From: Syntrophomonas sp. UBA4807
GTDB taxonomy: Bacteria > Bacillota > Syntrophomonadia > Syntrophomonadales > Syntrophomonadaceae
Length of the DNA: 7,866 bases
Reading direction: 5' to 3'
Assembly: GCA_002402575.1 (NCBI GenBank)
Contig: DHGD01000102.1
Span: 53,151 to 61,016 of the forward strand
Shown here: in pieces, positions 1 to 6,965 of the stretch
How positions within the stretch are numbered: the first letter of the stretch is position 1
Layout of the letters: every line of letters begins with the position of its first letter
Position numbers and translations under genes: made by a program
Notes under the pieces: model-generated
What the model was told of the DNA's origin: nothing
Database searches by the model: none
Seen by the model: the letters and a program-made list of their open reading frames with translations, nothing else

Positions 1-1806
1 CAATGCCTGGGACGGGTTACCTCACAGGCGGTGCAATCGAGGCGTTCTTCCCCGCATTACCAGGCATCAGCTATGGATGGCATCGCCGTGCAGGCCAGAC
101 ACACCTATTCAGCCTCGGAGACCAATCCCATCAGGCTCGACGAGACGCGCTACTTGATGGTAGATACGGGTGATTATGTACCCCCGCCATATGATGCGGT
201 GGTGATGATAGAGGATGTAAATTTTATTGGCAATGACGCGGAAATAATCAAAGCGGTCGTTCCCTGGCAGCATATCCGCTCGGTGGGCGAAGATCTGGTA
301 GCTCAGGATATGATTGTGCCCGGCTGCTATACCCTGGGCAGTTACGAAATAGCAGCCTTGATCAGCGCCGGTATAAACCGGGTGGCAGTTTTCAAAAAAC
401 CGCTGGTAGGCATAATACCCACCGGCACGGAATTGGTGCAGGAGGCGGCGCCCGACCTGGAACCGGGCAAGATTGTGGAATCCAACAGTTATATGCTGTC
501 AGCTCTGTGCGAGCTGTGGGGGGCCAGGACTTTGCGCCACTCTATAGTTGAAGATGATTGGGATAAACTGTTGCAGGCAGTTCAGGAAATGGAGCCACAG
601 TGCGACCTTCTGGTAATTTGCTCAGGGTCCTCGGCGGGACGCGAAGACTTTACCTCGGCTATTATTGCCAGCCTGGGGCGTGTATTGCATCATGGCCTGG
701 CAATAAAACCAGGTAAACCGGCAATTATAGGCATGATCGGTGCCAAGCCGGTTATCGGCGTGCCAGGCTACCCAGTATCGGCGCAACTGGTATTCACATT
801 GTTTGCCAAACCATTATTATACCGAAAACAGGGACTGGCACTTCCCCAGGCTGATGAGGTGGAGTGTTACCTGACCAGGAAGGTAGCCTCTTCCATGGGA
901 GTGGATGAGTTCATCTATGTGAACCTGGCCAGGGTACAAGACCGCCTGCTGGCCTACCCCTTGAGCCGTGGCGCAGGGGTTTCCTCCAATCTGGTCAGAG
1001 CAGACGGAGTTATTAATATAAGCAGCGGTCTGGAAGGCATTAATGCCGGTGATGCAGCCACCGCTACTCTGACCCGTCCCCGGCGCGAGGTGGAAAGTTC
1101 TCTGGTTTGCATAGGCAGCCATGACCTGTGCATTGACCTGTTGACCGATTACTTGCGCCAGCGGCACGACATCCGCCTGTTGTCGGCCAATGTGGGCAGT
1201 ATGGGAGGAATCATGGCCCTGCGGCGCGGCGAGACCCATATGGCCGGCATACACTTGTTGGATACGGAACGGGGCGATTACAATACCAGCTATCTGCGGC
1301 GCTACCTGCCCGATAAAAACTGGGCCTTGATCAACGTAGCCCGACGCCAGCAAGGCTTGATAGTCAAGAAAGGAAATCCTTTAAAAATTAGCGGCCTGGC
1401 TTCTTTATCTGATCCTGATGTCCGCTTCATCAACCGGCAGAAGGGTGCCGGAACTCGAATTTTGTTGGATTATCTGCTAAAACAGGCGGGGATTGAACCA
1501 GGACAGATTAACGGCTACACCCGTGAAGAATATACCCATCTGGCCGTAGCCGCAGCGGTTAAAAACGATGCCTGTGACTGCGCTCTGGGCATTATGTCGG
1601 TAGCCCGGGTAATGGATCTGGATTTCGTGCCCCTATCAGAAGAACAATATGATCTTTGTATTCTCACTGATTTAATCCCTAAATCCTGGCTGGAAAACCT
1701 TAGGGAAGCTTTAAGCAGCCTCACCTTCAGAGAACAACTGGAAAAAATGGGTGGATATAACCTGGAGTTTACCGGGCAGGCGGTATCCAAAAACTCATTA
1801 CAATAG
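1..1806 (+). CDS. moeA: MoeA-type molybdopterin molybdenumtransferase fused to a PBP-like (LysR-substrate-binding-type) domain, 5' partial
   Basis: MoeA inserts molybdate into adenylylated molybdopterin in the cytoplasm to make molybdenum cofactor. The frame is open from base 1 and already matches the family (LGRVT at codons 3-7, SAMDGIAV from codon 24), so the GTG at 31 is internal and the true start lies upstream; I estimate 20-40 residues are missing. The 601 codons seen show the MoeA motifs in order: GIIPTGTEL (137-145), GSSAGREDF (209-217, with the acidic residue of the family's GxxxGxxD motif), KPGKP (236-240) and GVPGYPVSA (253-261), then domain IV to about 355. From about 365 to 590 follows a periplasmic-binding-protein-like domain with GSHD (372-375), VGSMGG and NRQKGAGTR (478-486). 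It has no signal peptide between the domains, so this domain is cytoplasmic; sensing molybdate, tungstate or a cofactor intermediate is inference. The fusion is a known architecture in Clostridia and archaea. It lies upstream of a molybdenum- or tungsten-dependent enzyme, which fits its role. It ends in TAG. Confidence 0.93.
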   Translation, partial: QCLGRVTSQAVQSRRSSPHYQASAMDGIAVQARHTYSASETNPIRLDETRYLMVDTGDYVPPPYDAVVMIEDVNFIGNDAEIIKAVVPWQHIRSVGEDLVAQDMIVPGCYTLGSYEIAALISAGINRVAVFKKPLVGIIPTGTELVQEAAPDLEPGKIVESNSYMLSALCELWGARTLRHSIVEDDWDKLLQAVQEMEPQCDLLVICSGSSAGREDFTSAIIASLGRVLHHGLAIKPGKPAIIGMIGAKPVIGVPGYPVSAQLVFTLFAKPLLYRKQGLALPQADEVECYLTRKVASSMGVDEFIYVNLARVQDRLLAYPLSRGAGVSSNLVRADGVINISSGLEGINAGDAATATLTRPRREVESSLVCIGSHDLCIDLLTDYLRQRHDIRLLSANVGSMGGIMALRRGETHMAGIHLLDTERGDYNTSYLRRYLPDKNWALINVARRQQGLIVKKGNPLKISGLASLSDPDVRFINRQKGAGTRILLDYLLKQAGIEPGQINGYTREEYTHLAVAAAVKNDACDCALGIMSVARVMDLDFVPLSEEQYDLCILTDLIPKSWLENLREALSSLTFREQLEKMGGYNLEFTGQAVSKNSLQ

Positions 1807-1807
1807 T

Positions 1808-1836
1808 TTATAATTATGATATATTTCTGTTATACT
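1808..1836 (+). promoter_or_regulatory. Candidate sigma-70/sigma-A promoter with extended -10, distal
   Basis: TGTTATACT at 1828-1836 is an extended -10 element (TGn plus TATACT). A weak -35-like TTATAA lies at 1808-1813 with a 17-base spacer. If used, the transcript would start near 1843 and carry a leader of about 270 bases before fdnG. The call rests on consensus match only, in an AT-rich stretch where chance matches are common. Confidence 0.35.
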
Positions 1837-1901
1837 GCAACACCCTTTATAGCCTGGCAAGGATTTTAAAATTCTCTGTCGAAATAATAAGAAGGCATAT
1901 T

Positions 1902-1953
1902 AGGGCTTTTTCTAAATGCAGCAACGAAGCCTTTGAAGGGAGGGAAGAGCCTT
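1902..1953 (+). other. Possible RNA hairpin, or weak terminator, in the leader
   Basis: Bases 1902-1912 (AGGGCTTTTTC) can pair with 1943-1953 (GGAAGAGCCTT) as an 11-base-pair helix including three G-U pairs. The same 5' strand (1902-1908) can instead pair with AAGCCTT at 1927-1933, giving a shorter exclusive helix. The longer helix runs into TTTT (1952-1955), so a weak terminator for moeA is an alternative reading. This was seen by manual pairing, without an energy calculation. Confidence 0.3.
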
Positions 1954-1958
1954 TTAGT

Positions 1959-2056
1959 CCCGCATAGGCGCCAAACATAAACAAGTCCTGACCGGCAGCG
2001 ACCCTATTAGATAAACCCCGGCAGAGAGGTGTTATGGGTGAAGTATGGCCTGCGGG
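1959..2056 (+). other. Possible long-range stem in the leader
   Basis: CCCGCA (1959-1964) is exactly complementary to TGCGGG (2051-2056). After a two-base bulge the helix continues with GGC (1967-1969) on GCC (2048-2050), enclosing about 78 bases. The enclosed part contains ACCC-TAT (2001-2007), which can pair with ATGGGT (2034-2039) around a bulge. The arrangement resembles a closing stem of a structured RNA, but it would form only in transcripts begun at the distal promoter, and a 6+3 pairing can arise by chance. Confidence 0.3.
1992..2027 (+). repeat. Direct repeat of CCGGCAG, candidate regulator binding sites
   Basis: CCGGCAGCGA at 1992-2001 and CCGGCAGAGA at 2018-2027 match at nine of ten positions, 26 bases apart start to start (about two and a half helical turns). 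They lie 34 to 69 bases upstream of the proximal -10 element, a usual place for an activator. No known operator consensus is recognised. Confidence 0.35.
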
Positions 2057-2066
2057 ATGCTATAAT
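2038..2066 (+). promoter_or_regulatory. Candidate sigma-A promoter with consensus extended -10, proximal to fdnG
   Basis: TGCTATAAT at 2058-2066 is a perfect extended -10 (TGn plus TATAAT). The -35 position with a 17-base spacer is GTGAAG (2038-2043), which shares only three bases with TTGACA. A perfect -10 with a poor -35 is typical of an activator-dependent promoter. Transcription would begin near 2073 and leave a leader of roughly 43 bases containing the fdnG ribosome binding site. This is the better of the two promoter candidates. Confidence 0.5.
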
Positions 2067-2096
2067 GTGTTGGGAGTTTTCTTAAATAAATACGGG

Positions 2097-2103
2097 AAAG
2101 GAG
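2097..2103 (+). promoter_or_regulatory. Ribosome binding site of fdnG
   Basis: AAAGGAG is the only strong Shine-Dalgarno match near the start. It sits 12 bases from the chosen ATG (2116) but only 7 bases from another ATG at 2111, which opens a two-codon frame (ATG GAA TGA) whose stop overlaps the fdnG start as ATGA. The start at 2116 is supported by the twin-arginine signal that follows it. Confidence 0.6.
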
Positions 2104-2115
2104 AGTGGGGATGGA

Positions 2116-5100
2116 ATGAAGGTTACGCGTCGTCAGTTCCTCAAATTAGCCGGCGGAACCGCAGCTAGCTTTGCGGTTTTGGACCTTGGTTTTGATATGC
2201 AAGCTACCGCTGCGGCTATCAAGGAACTAAGGATCAAAAACGTAACCCCAACACCAACGGTTTGCCCCTATTGTGCTTCTGGATGCGGTCTGGTGGTTTA
2301 TGCCGAGAAAAACGCCGAAGGCAAATTCGTCAGACTGTTGAGCGTAGTGGGCGACCCTGACAATCCGATCAATGAAGGTTGTGCTTGTTCAAAGGGTTCG
2401 GCTATGTTCAATCTCAGGGAAATCTATGAGCCTGAGACCGGGGAGCAAATGGTCAACCCTAAGCGGGTTAAGACCCCATTATATCGGGCACCCGGCAGTG
2501 AGAAGTGGGAAGAAAAAGAATGGGATTGGGTATTGGATGAAATTGCCAAGCGGATCAAGGAGACCCGTGACGCAAGTTTTATTCATAAGGAAAAAATTGC
2601 TGACGGTACTGAGATTATCGTCAACCGTACTGAAAAAATCGCCTCTATCGGCGGTTCCGGCTTGGACAATGAGGAATGTTACCTTTTGTCCAAAATGATG
2701 CGTTCCCTGGGTGTGGTATATCTCGAAACCCAGGCCCGTATCTGACACAGCTCCACGGTGGCAGGTTTGTCACCAGCATTTGGACGAGGCGTCATGACCA
2801 ATCACATGATAGACCTCAAGAACACCAATGTGGCCCTAATAATGGGCAGCAACATGGCGGAGAATCACCCCATCGGAATGAAGTGGCTGACCAAGGGCCG
2901 ACTGGATCCCAAACGCCAGACCAAAATCATTCATGTGGACCCCCGCTTCACTCGTACCTCAGCCGTCGCTGACATCTACTGCCCCATGCGTTCGGGGACG
3001 GATATAGCGTTCTTAGGCGGTATGATAAAGTATATCCTCGATAATGAGCTTTATCATAAAGATTATGTGGTCAACTATACCAATGCGGCCTTCCTGATCA
3101 GAGATGATTTTGATTTCCAGGACGGGCTTTTCAGCGGTTACGACGCCGCTAAGCGGTCTTATGACAATACCAGCTGGGATTATAAATACGATGAAGCCGG
3201 CAACATCATGCAGGATCCAACTTTGCAGGATCCGCGCTGTGTGTTCCAGCTCATGAAGAAACATTATTCTCGTTATGATATAGACACGGTCTGCTCGATT
3301 ACCGGCAGCCCCAAGAAAAAATATCTGGAAGTTTTAAAATTGTATTGCTCCACTGGGGCTCCTGACAAGACCGGCTGCATCAACTATGCCATGGGAATAA
3401 CCCAGCATACTGTTGGCAGCCAGAATGTTAAGTCCTTTGCGGTGGTACAACTTCTGCTGGGGAATATCGGCCGGGCCGGCGGCGGCATCAATGCGCTGCG
3501 CGGTGAGAACAACGTGCAGGGCGCCACTGACATGGCTCTGTTGTTCCAGTATCTGCCTGGTTACATCGATTCCCCCACCGCCAGCGACAAATACAAAGAC
3601 TTAATTTCGTACATCCGCACCACCACCCCGGGAGCGGCCAAGCTGCCTTTCACTAATCTGGCCGAGTTCCGGGCAATAGCTGCTGCGGGTATCAAATACT
3701 CCGGTTGGCGCGCCAACACCTCCAAGTGGATCGTCAGTCTGCTTAAAGGCTGGTACGGTGATGCCGCCACCGAAGCCAATGATTTTGCTTATCATTATAT
3801 TCCCAAGCGCAACGACACCAAGAATTACTCTCATATAGCTCTGTTCGAAGCCATGCACAAAGGCGAGATCGACGGTCTTTTCATCAACGGTTCCAACCCG
3901 GTAGTGGGAGGCCCCAGTGCTAACAAAGAACAGACCGCCCTAACCAAACTGAAATGGATGGTTTCCATCGACCTTTGGCTGAATGAGAGCGCCGAGTTCT
4001 GGAGCCACACCGCCTGGGAAAGAGCCGTGGATAATGAAAAGGTATCCCGCTTAACTCCCAAGGATATTAATACCGAAGTATTTTTCCTGCCTGCCGCGGC
4101 TGTATATGAAAAAGAAGGTACCGCCGCTCAGACCGGGCGCTGGGTGCAATTCCGCTGGAAAGGCGCCGACCCGGTCGGCGAGTCCAAAGCCGACCTGTGG
4201 ATTTACAACGAGTTGGCCAAAAAGATCAAAGCGCTGTATAAGGACAGCAAACGGCCAGAGGATGAGCCCATCACCAAGCTGACCTGGGGTTATGACGGTC
4301 ACGATGAAGAAGAGCCCGACATTCTCAAAGTCGCCAATGAATTGTGTGGTTTCAATGTGGCTACCGGCAGACCGGTAGAAGGTTTCGCCCAATTGAAGGA
4401 CGACGGTTCCACGGTTTGTGGCAACTGGGTATACTGCGGCGCCACCACCTGGAAAGACGACAAGATGATCTACAAACCCCAGTTGCGCAAAAAAGACGAC
4501 CCCAGCGGCCTGGGGCTGTTCCCCAACTGGTCCTGGTGCTGGCCGGTCAACCGGCGCATCGTGTATAATCGCTGTTCAGTCCAGCCCGACGGTGTTACTC
4601 CGTGGCCGGGAGACAGCGACCGCCTGGTATGGTGGGATCCCACCAAGCCGGCTGATGCCGCCAAGCCTGATGTATTAGGCACCTGGGCCGGATGGGACGT
4701 TCCCGACTTCATCAAGACTACCGGTCCTGATAAGCCAGCCTTTAAAGACCCGTTTATCATGCGCCCTGAAGGCAAAGGATGCCTGTTCGGTACCAGGGCC
4801 TCCTTCAAGGATGGTCCTTTCCCCGAACATTATGAGCCCTGGGAATCCCCCATAGCTCCAATTATCAACAAACAGGCCATGAACCCGGCGACTAAGGTTT
4901 GGGAGCCTGACAAACAGGGTAAGGCGGAGGAATATCCCATCATCGCCACCACCTACCGGGTCACCGAACACTGGCAGACCGGTGCCTTGACCCGTAATCT
5001 GCCCTGGCTGGCAGAGTTAATGCCCAATATGTTTGTGGAATTGAGTGAAGAATTGGCCCGTGACAAAGGCATAAAGAACGGCTCCAAGGTCATTGTATCC

Positions 5101-5322
5101 ACCACTCGTGGTGATATTGAAGCTCTGGCCTGTGTGACCAAACGCTTTAAGCCCTTCAAAGTAGCTGGCAAGGAAGTCCATCAAATCGGTATGCTGTGGC
5201 AGTTCGGTTTCAAAGGCTATGCCACTGGGGACATTGCCAACCGTCTCACCCCCCATATAGGCGACGCCAATACCATGTGTCCAGAATATAAAGCATTTCT
5301 ATGCGACATAAGGAGGGCGTAA
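2116..5322 (+). CDS. fdnG: Selenocysteine-containing respiratory formate dehydrogenase, catalytic alpha subunit (Tat-exported)
   Basis: It oxidises formate to CO2, or works in reverse, at a Mo- or W-bis-MGD site. The protein has 1068 residues with the TGA at 2743-2745 read as Sec210; a literal reading gives a 209-residue fragment and an unrelated-looking downstream frame. Order of parts: twin-arginine signal (RRQFLK at 5-10, then a hydrophobic stretch, probable cleavage near AxA 30-34); [4Fe-4S] motif C50, C53, C57 and C91 followed by SKG with the conserved electron-transfer lysine K93; active site QARI-Sec-H (206-211) with the conserved histidine after Sec; FGRGVMTNH; GSNPVV near 590; C-terminal dinucleotide-binding domain from about 938, ending in LTPHIGDANT. 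Length matches FdnG/FdoG proteins (about 1015 in E. coli). The signal places the enzyme outside the membrane. The stop is two bases before fdnH, so the genes are coupled. Molybdenum versus tungsten cannot be told from the sequence. The symbol follows E. coli; fdhA is often used in Firmicutes. Confidence 0.95.
2743..2745 (+). other. In-frame TGA recoded as selenocysteine (Sec210)
   Basis: The reading frame continues without a shift on both sides of this TGA for the whole length of a formate dehydrogenase. The context QARI-TGA-HSSTVAGLSPAFGRG corresponds to the active-site loop of known Sec-formate dehydrogenases, where Sec (Cys in other family members) ligates Mo or W and is followed by a catalytic His. 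A SECIS-like hairpin starts 14 bases after the start of the codon. Confidence 0.95.
2757..2774 (+). promoter_or_regulatory. Bacterial SECIS hairpin (SelB-binding element)
   Basis: GGTGGC (2757-2762) pairs with GTCACC (2769-2774) as six base pairs with one G-U, closing the six-base loop AGGTTT. Counting the T of TGA as 1, the loop GG falls at 22-23, the same spacing as I recall for E. coli fdhF, whose loop is AGGUCU. The position of the bulged U17 of E. coli is also a U here (2759), but here it can pair in the stem. The element recruits SelB with selenocysteyl-tRNA to decode the upstream UGA, while also coding for alpha-subunit residues. Confidence 0.85.
5311..5317 (+). promoter_or_regulatory. 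Ribosome binding site that sets the fdnH start
   Basis: AGGAGGG lies inside the last codons of fdnG and seven bases before the ATG at 5325. It decides in favour of 5325 over the in-frame ATG at 5301, which would add eight residues upstream of the site and has no binding site of its own. Confidence 0.85.
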
Positions 5323-5324
5323 CA

Positions 5325-6128
5325 ATGGCAAATATGACAAACCTGTATGATAGCAGTAAATGCACCGCCTGTCGTGCTTGCCAGGTAGCCTGCAAGAACT
5401 GGAACCAGCTTCCGGCTTCCATCAAGCCTTTCAAAGGCAATTATCAGACTCATGAGGACACCGATGGTGACACTTTCACCATAGTTCTGATGAACGAGGT
5501 AGATAATGCCGCCAGCGGTGTGGACTGGAATTTCGCTAAGTTCCAATGTATGCACTGTTTGGATGCCGCATGTGTGAAAGCGTGCCCTAAAGGCGCCTAT
5601 ACCAAAACCGAATGGGGCGCCACTATTCATGATCCCGAAAAGTGCATCGGCTGCCAGTACTGCACTTACGCCTGCCCGTTTGGGGTACCCAAACACCGCA
5701 AGCGTGAGGACAAAATCACCAAGTGCACCTTGTGCGCGGACCGTGTTACCGCGGGCCTGGCCCCGGCATGCGCCACCACTTGTGCTCCGGGAGCGCTCAA
5801 GTTCGGTGACCGTGACCAATTGATTGAAGAAGCACGTGACCGGGTTAATTACCTTCAAGCCAACGGTTTCCCCAATGCCACCATCTATGGCATCAACGAA
5901 CTGGGGGGACTCAACAAGCTGTATATACTGACCGATTCACCCGATAAGTTTGGTCTGCCGGTCAATCCCAAGACTTATGGCACCATTAACTTCTGGCAGA
6001 ACTGGGTGCAGCCGTACTTCGGATGGCTTATCCCGGTGGCACTGGGTGCCTCGGCAGTCAGCTTCATAACCACCCGGTTGATGGCTGACAAACACCAAGA
6101 ACACCCTGTGGAAGGAGGTCATGAGTAA
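5325..6128 (+). CDS. fdnH: Formate dehydrogenase iron-sulfur beta subunit with C-terminal membrane anchor
   Basis: This subunit carries electrons between the alpha-subunit cluster and the cytochrome b subunit. It has 267 residues. All 16 cysteines fall into four groups that fit four [4Fe-4S] clusters: C13/16/19/23, C75/78/83/87, C107/110/113/117 and C134/137/149/153. The protein has no signal peptide of its own and would be carried out with alpha through the Tat system, as known for E. coli FdnH. A hydrophobic helix at about 232-251 (YFGWLIPVALGASAVSF) matches the C-terminal anchor of FdnH, with a short charged tail ending EGGHE. It starts two bases after the fdnG stop, and its stop overlaps the fdnI start by one base (TAATG). 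It is slightly shorter than E. coli FdnH (294). Related four-cluster ferredoxin subunits of other molybdoenzymes are the alternative, but the neighbours settle it. Confidence 0.94.
   Translation: MANMTNLYDSSKCTACRACQVACKNWNQLPASIKPFKGNYQTHEDTDGDTFTIVLMNEVDNAASGVDWNFAKFQCMHCLDAACVKACPKGAYTKTEWGATIHDPEKCIGCQYCTYACPFGVPKHRKREDKITKCTLCADRVTAGLAPACATTCAPGALKFGDRDQLIEEARDRVNYLQANGFPNATIYGINELGGLNKLYILTDSPDKFGLPVNPKTYGTINFWQNWVQPYFGWLIPVALGASAVSFITTRLMADKHQEHPVEGGHE
6112..6119 (+). promoter_or_regulatory. Ribosome binding site of fdnI
   Basis: AAGGAGGT within the end of fdnH is a near-perfect anti-16S match, eight bases before the ATG at 6128. The start overlaps the fdnH stop as TAATG, so translation can be both direct and coupled. 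Confidence 0.85.
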
Positions 6129-6874
6129 TGCAATGGATTCCAGAATACCGGGATGATGTACCTCGTGTAGAAAGATTCACCTGGTTGGCCCGGTTTACCC
6201 ACTGGGGACATACTGTGACCTTTCTGCTGTGCTTGTTCACCGGATTGATACTGTTCCTGGACGGAGTCAACTGGCTGGCGGCCATCTTCGGCGGCTATGC
6301 AGGAGCCGGATGGGTGCACCGCATATCTGCTCTGGCCATGACGGCCTTGATTGGATTCGGCATCGTGTTCGGTTTCAAAGGAGTATTAATCTGGATCGTG
6401 GATCTGCTCCGTTTCGGCTTCAATGACCTGAAGTTTCTGGTCTTATTCCCTTTGGAGTTTTTTGGCTTCAAAGTCAACGTCCCGCCTCAGACCCGCTTTA
6501 ACGGCGGTGAAAAAGGCAATTCCCTGGTTACGCCGATTATGGTCTTTCTGCTTATGATATCCGGTTATATCATGTGGTTCCCGGGCTATTTCCCAGCCAG
6601 CTTGGTCCGGGTTGCATATCCTACCCATGACATTGCCATGATATTTGCTACCGTTATGGTGTGTATGCACGGTTATCTGGGATCTTTCCATCCTGGTTCG
6701 GGAGAATCCTTCTGGGGTATGTGGAAAGGCACCGTCAGAGAAGACTGGGCCAAACATCATCATGCCGTATGGTATGAAGAAACCTATGGTTCAATGGCGG
6801 GCGAAAAACCCAAAACCATCCTGGGACTGCCGGTTTTTGAAGAGTATAAGAGCAAGCCCAAGGATGCAGAATAA
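6128..6874 (+). CDS. fdnI: Formate dehydrogenase cytochrome b (gamma) subunit
   Basis: This integral membrane di-heme cytochrome b passes electrons between the beta subunit and menaquinone. It has 248 residues and four likely membrane helices (about 27-46, 66-92, 133-152 and 168-187). Histidines H25, H64, H167 and H181 have the same spacings (39 and 14 residues within pairs) as the four heme ligands I recall for E. coli FdnI (His18, 57, 155, 169), so both hemes should be bound. After helix four comes the family-typical cytoplasmic segment (WAKHHH at 207-212, then WYEE) and a tail of about 25 residues longer than in E. coli (217 total). The gene is last in the structural operon; its stop is 23 bases before a strong terminator hairpin. 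Confidence 0.93.
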   Translation: MQWIPEYRDDVPRVERFTWLARFTHWGHTVTFLLCLFTGLILFLDGVNWLAAIFGGYAGAGWVHRISALAMTALIGFGIVFGFKGVLIWIVDLLRFGFNDLKFLVLFPLEFFGFKVNVPPQTRFNGGEKGNSLVTPIMVFLLMISGYIMWFPGYFPASLVRVAYPTHDIAMIFATVMVCMHGYLGSFHPGSGESFWGMWKGTVREDWAKHHHAVWYEETYGSMAGEKPKTILGLPVFEEYKSKPKDAE

Positions 6875-6897
6875 TTAGCACGGACATCTACCTGCAA

Positions 6898-6924
6898 GGG
6901 GGAGGCTACTCCCCCTTTTGTTTT
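6898..6924 (+). terminator. Rho-independent terminator after fdnI
   Basis: GGGGGAG (6898-6904) pairs perfectly with CTCCCCC (6909-6915) around the four-base loop GCTA, followed by TTTTGTTTT (6916-6924). The stem can grow by two A-T pairs (AA at 6896-6897). It separates the structural genes from the fdhE-like gene, which would then depend on read-through or a promoter of its own. Confidence 0.92.
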
Positions 6925-6951
6925 AGCAACCCTATGATCTAGGCTTATTAG

Positions 6952-6956
6952 AGGAG
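6952..6956 (+). promoter_or_regulatory. Ribosome binding site of the fdhE-like gene
   Basis: AGGAG lies nine bases before the ATG at 6966 and supports that start. It falls only 28 bases after the terminator, which leaves little room for a separate promoter. Confidence 0.75.
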
Positions 6957-6965
6957 TGAAAAGAG

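Larger units (their letters stand above)
1807..2115 (+). other. 309-base intergenic region upstream of the formate dehydrogenase operon
   Basis: No convincing open reading frame is present on either strand. The region holds two candidate promoters (-10 at 1831-1836 and 2061-2066), a repeated CCGGCAG motif (1992-1998 and 2018-2024), a 10-base palindrome ATTTTAAAAT (1863-1872), and several possible RNA helices (1902-1912 with 1943-1953; 1959-1969 with 2048-2056). I compared it by eye with the main riboswitch consensus motifs I know (cobalamin, SAM, FMN, TPP, c-di-GMP, Moco, THF, T-box) and found no match. It probably contains the regulatory sites of the fdn operon and the end of the moeA transcript. 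Confidence 0.7.

Noticed and set aside
31..33. GTG at 31 as the start of moeA
   Set aside because: The frame is open from base 1 and codons 3-7 (LGRVT) already match the MoeA family, so the gene begins before the window.
817..1353. 178-residue open frame on the minus strand
   Set aside because: It is antisense to a well-conserved part of moeA and has no domain signature.
1844..1872. Terminator of moeA formed by CCTT/AAGG and the ATTTTAAAAT palindrome
   Set aside because: The stem has only four pairs and no clean T run follows; the palindrome alone is expected by chance in AT-rich DNA.
5301..5303. ATG at 5301 as the fdnH start
   Set aside because: It lies upstream of the AGGAGGG site and inside fdnG; the ATG at 5325 is correctly spaced and gives the family-typical N-terminus.
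2758..5322. Separate gene starting at GTG 2758
   Set aside because: It is in frame with the upstream part across a Sec TGA, has no ribosome binding site, and the GTG lies inside the SECIS stem and the conserved active-site loop.
5217..5858. 213-residue open frame on the minus strand
   Set aside because: It is a shadow of the fdnG end and the cysteine-rich fdnH. It shows no recognisable motif, and the coding signal is clear on the plus strand.
6918..6950. Promoter for fdhE (TTGTTT with TATGAT or TTATTA)
   Set aside because: The spacers are about 9 or 21 bases, outside the normal range, and the -35-like part is the terminator T tract.
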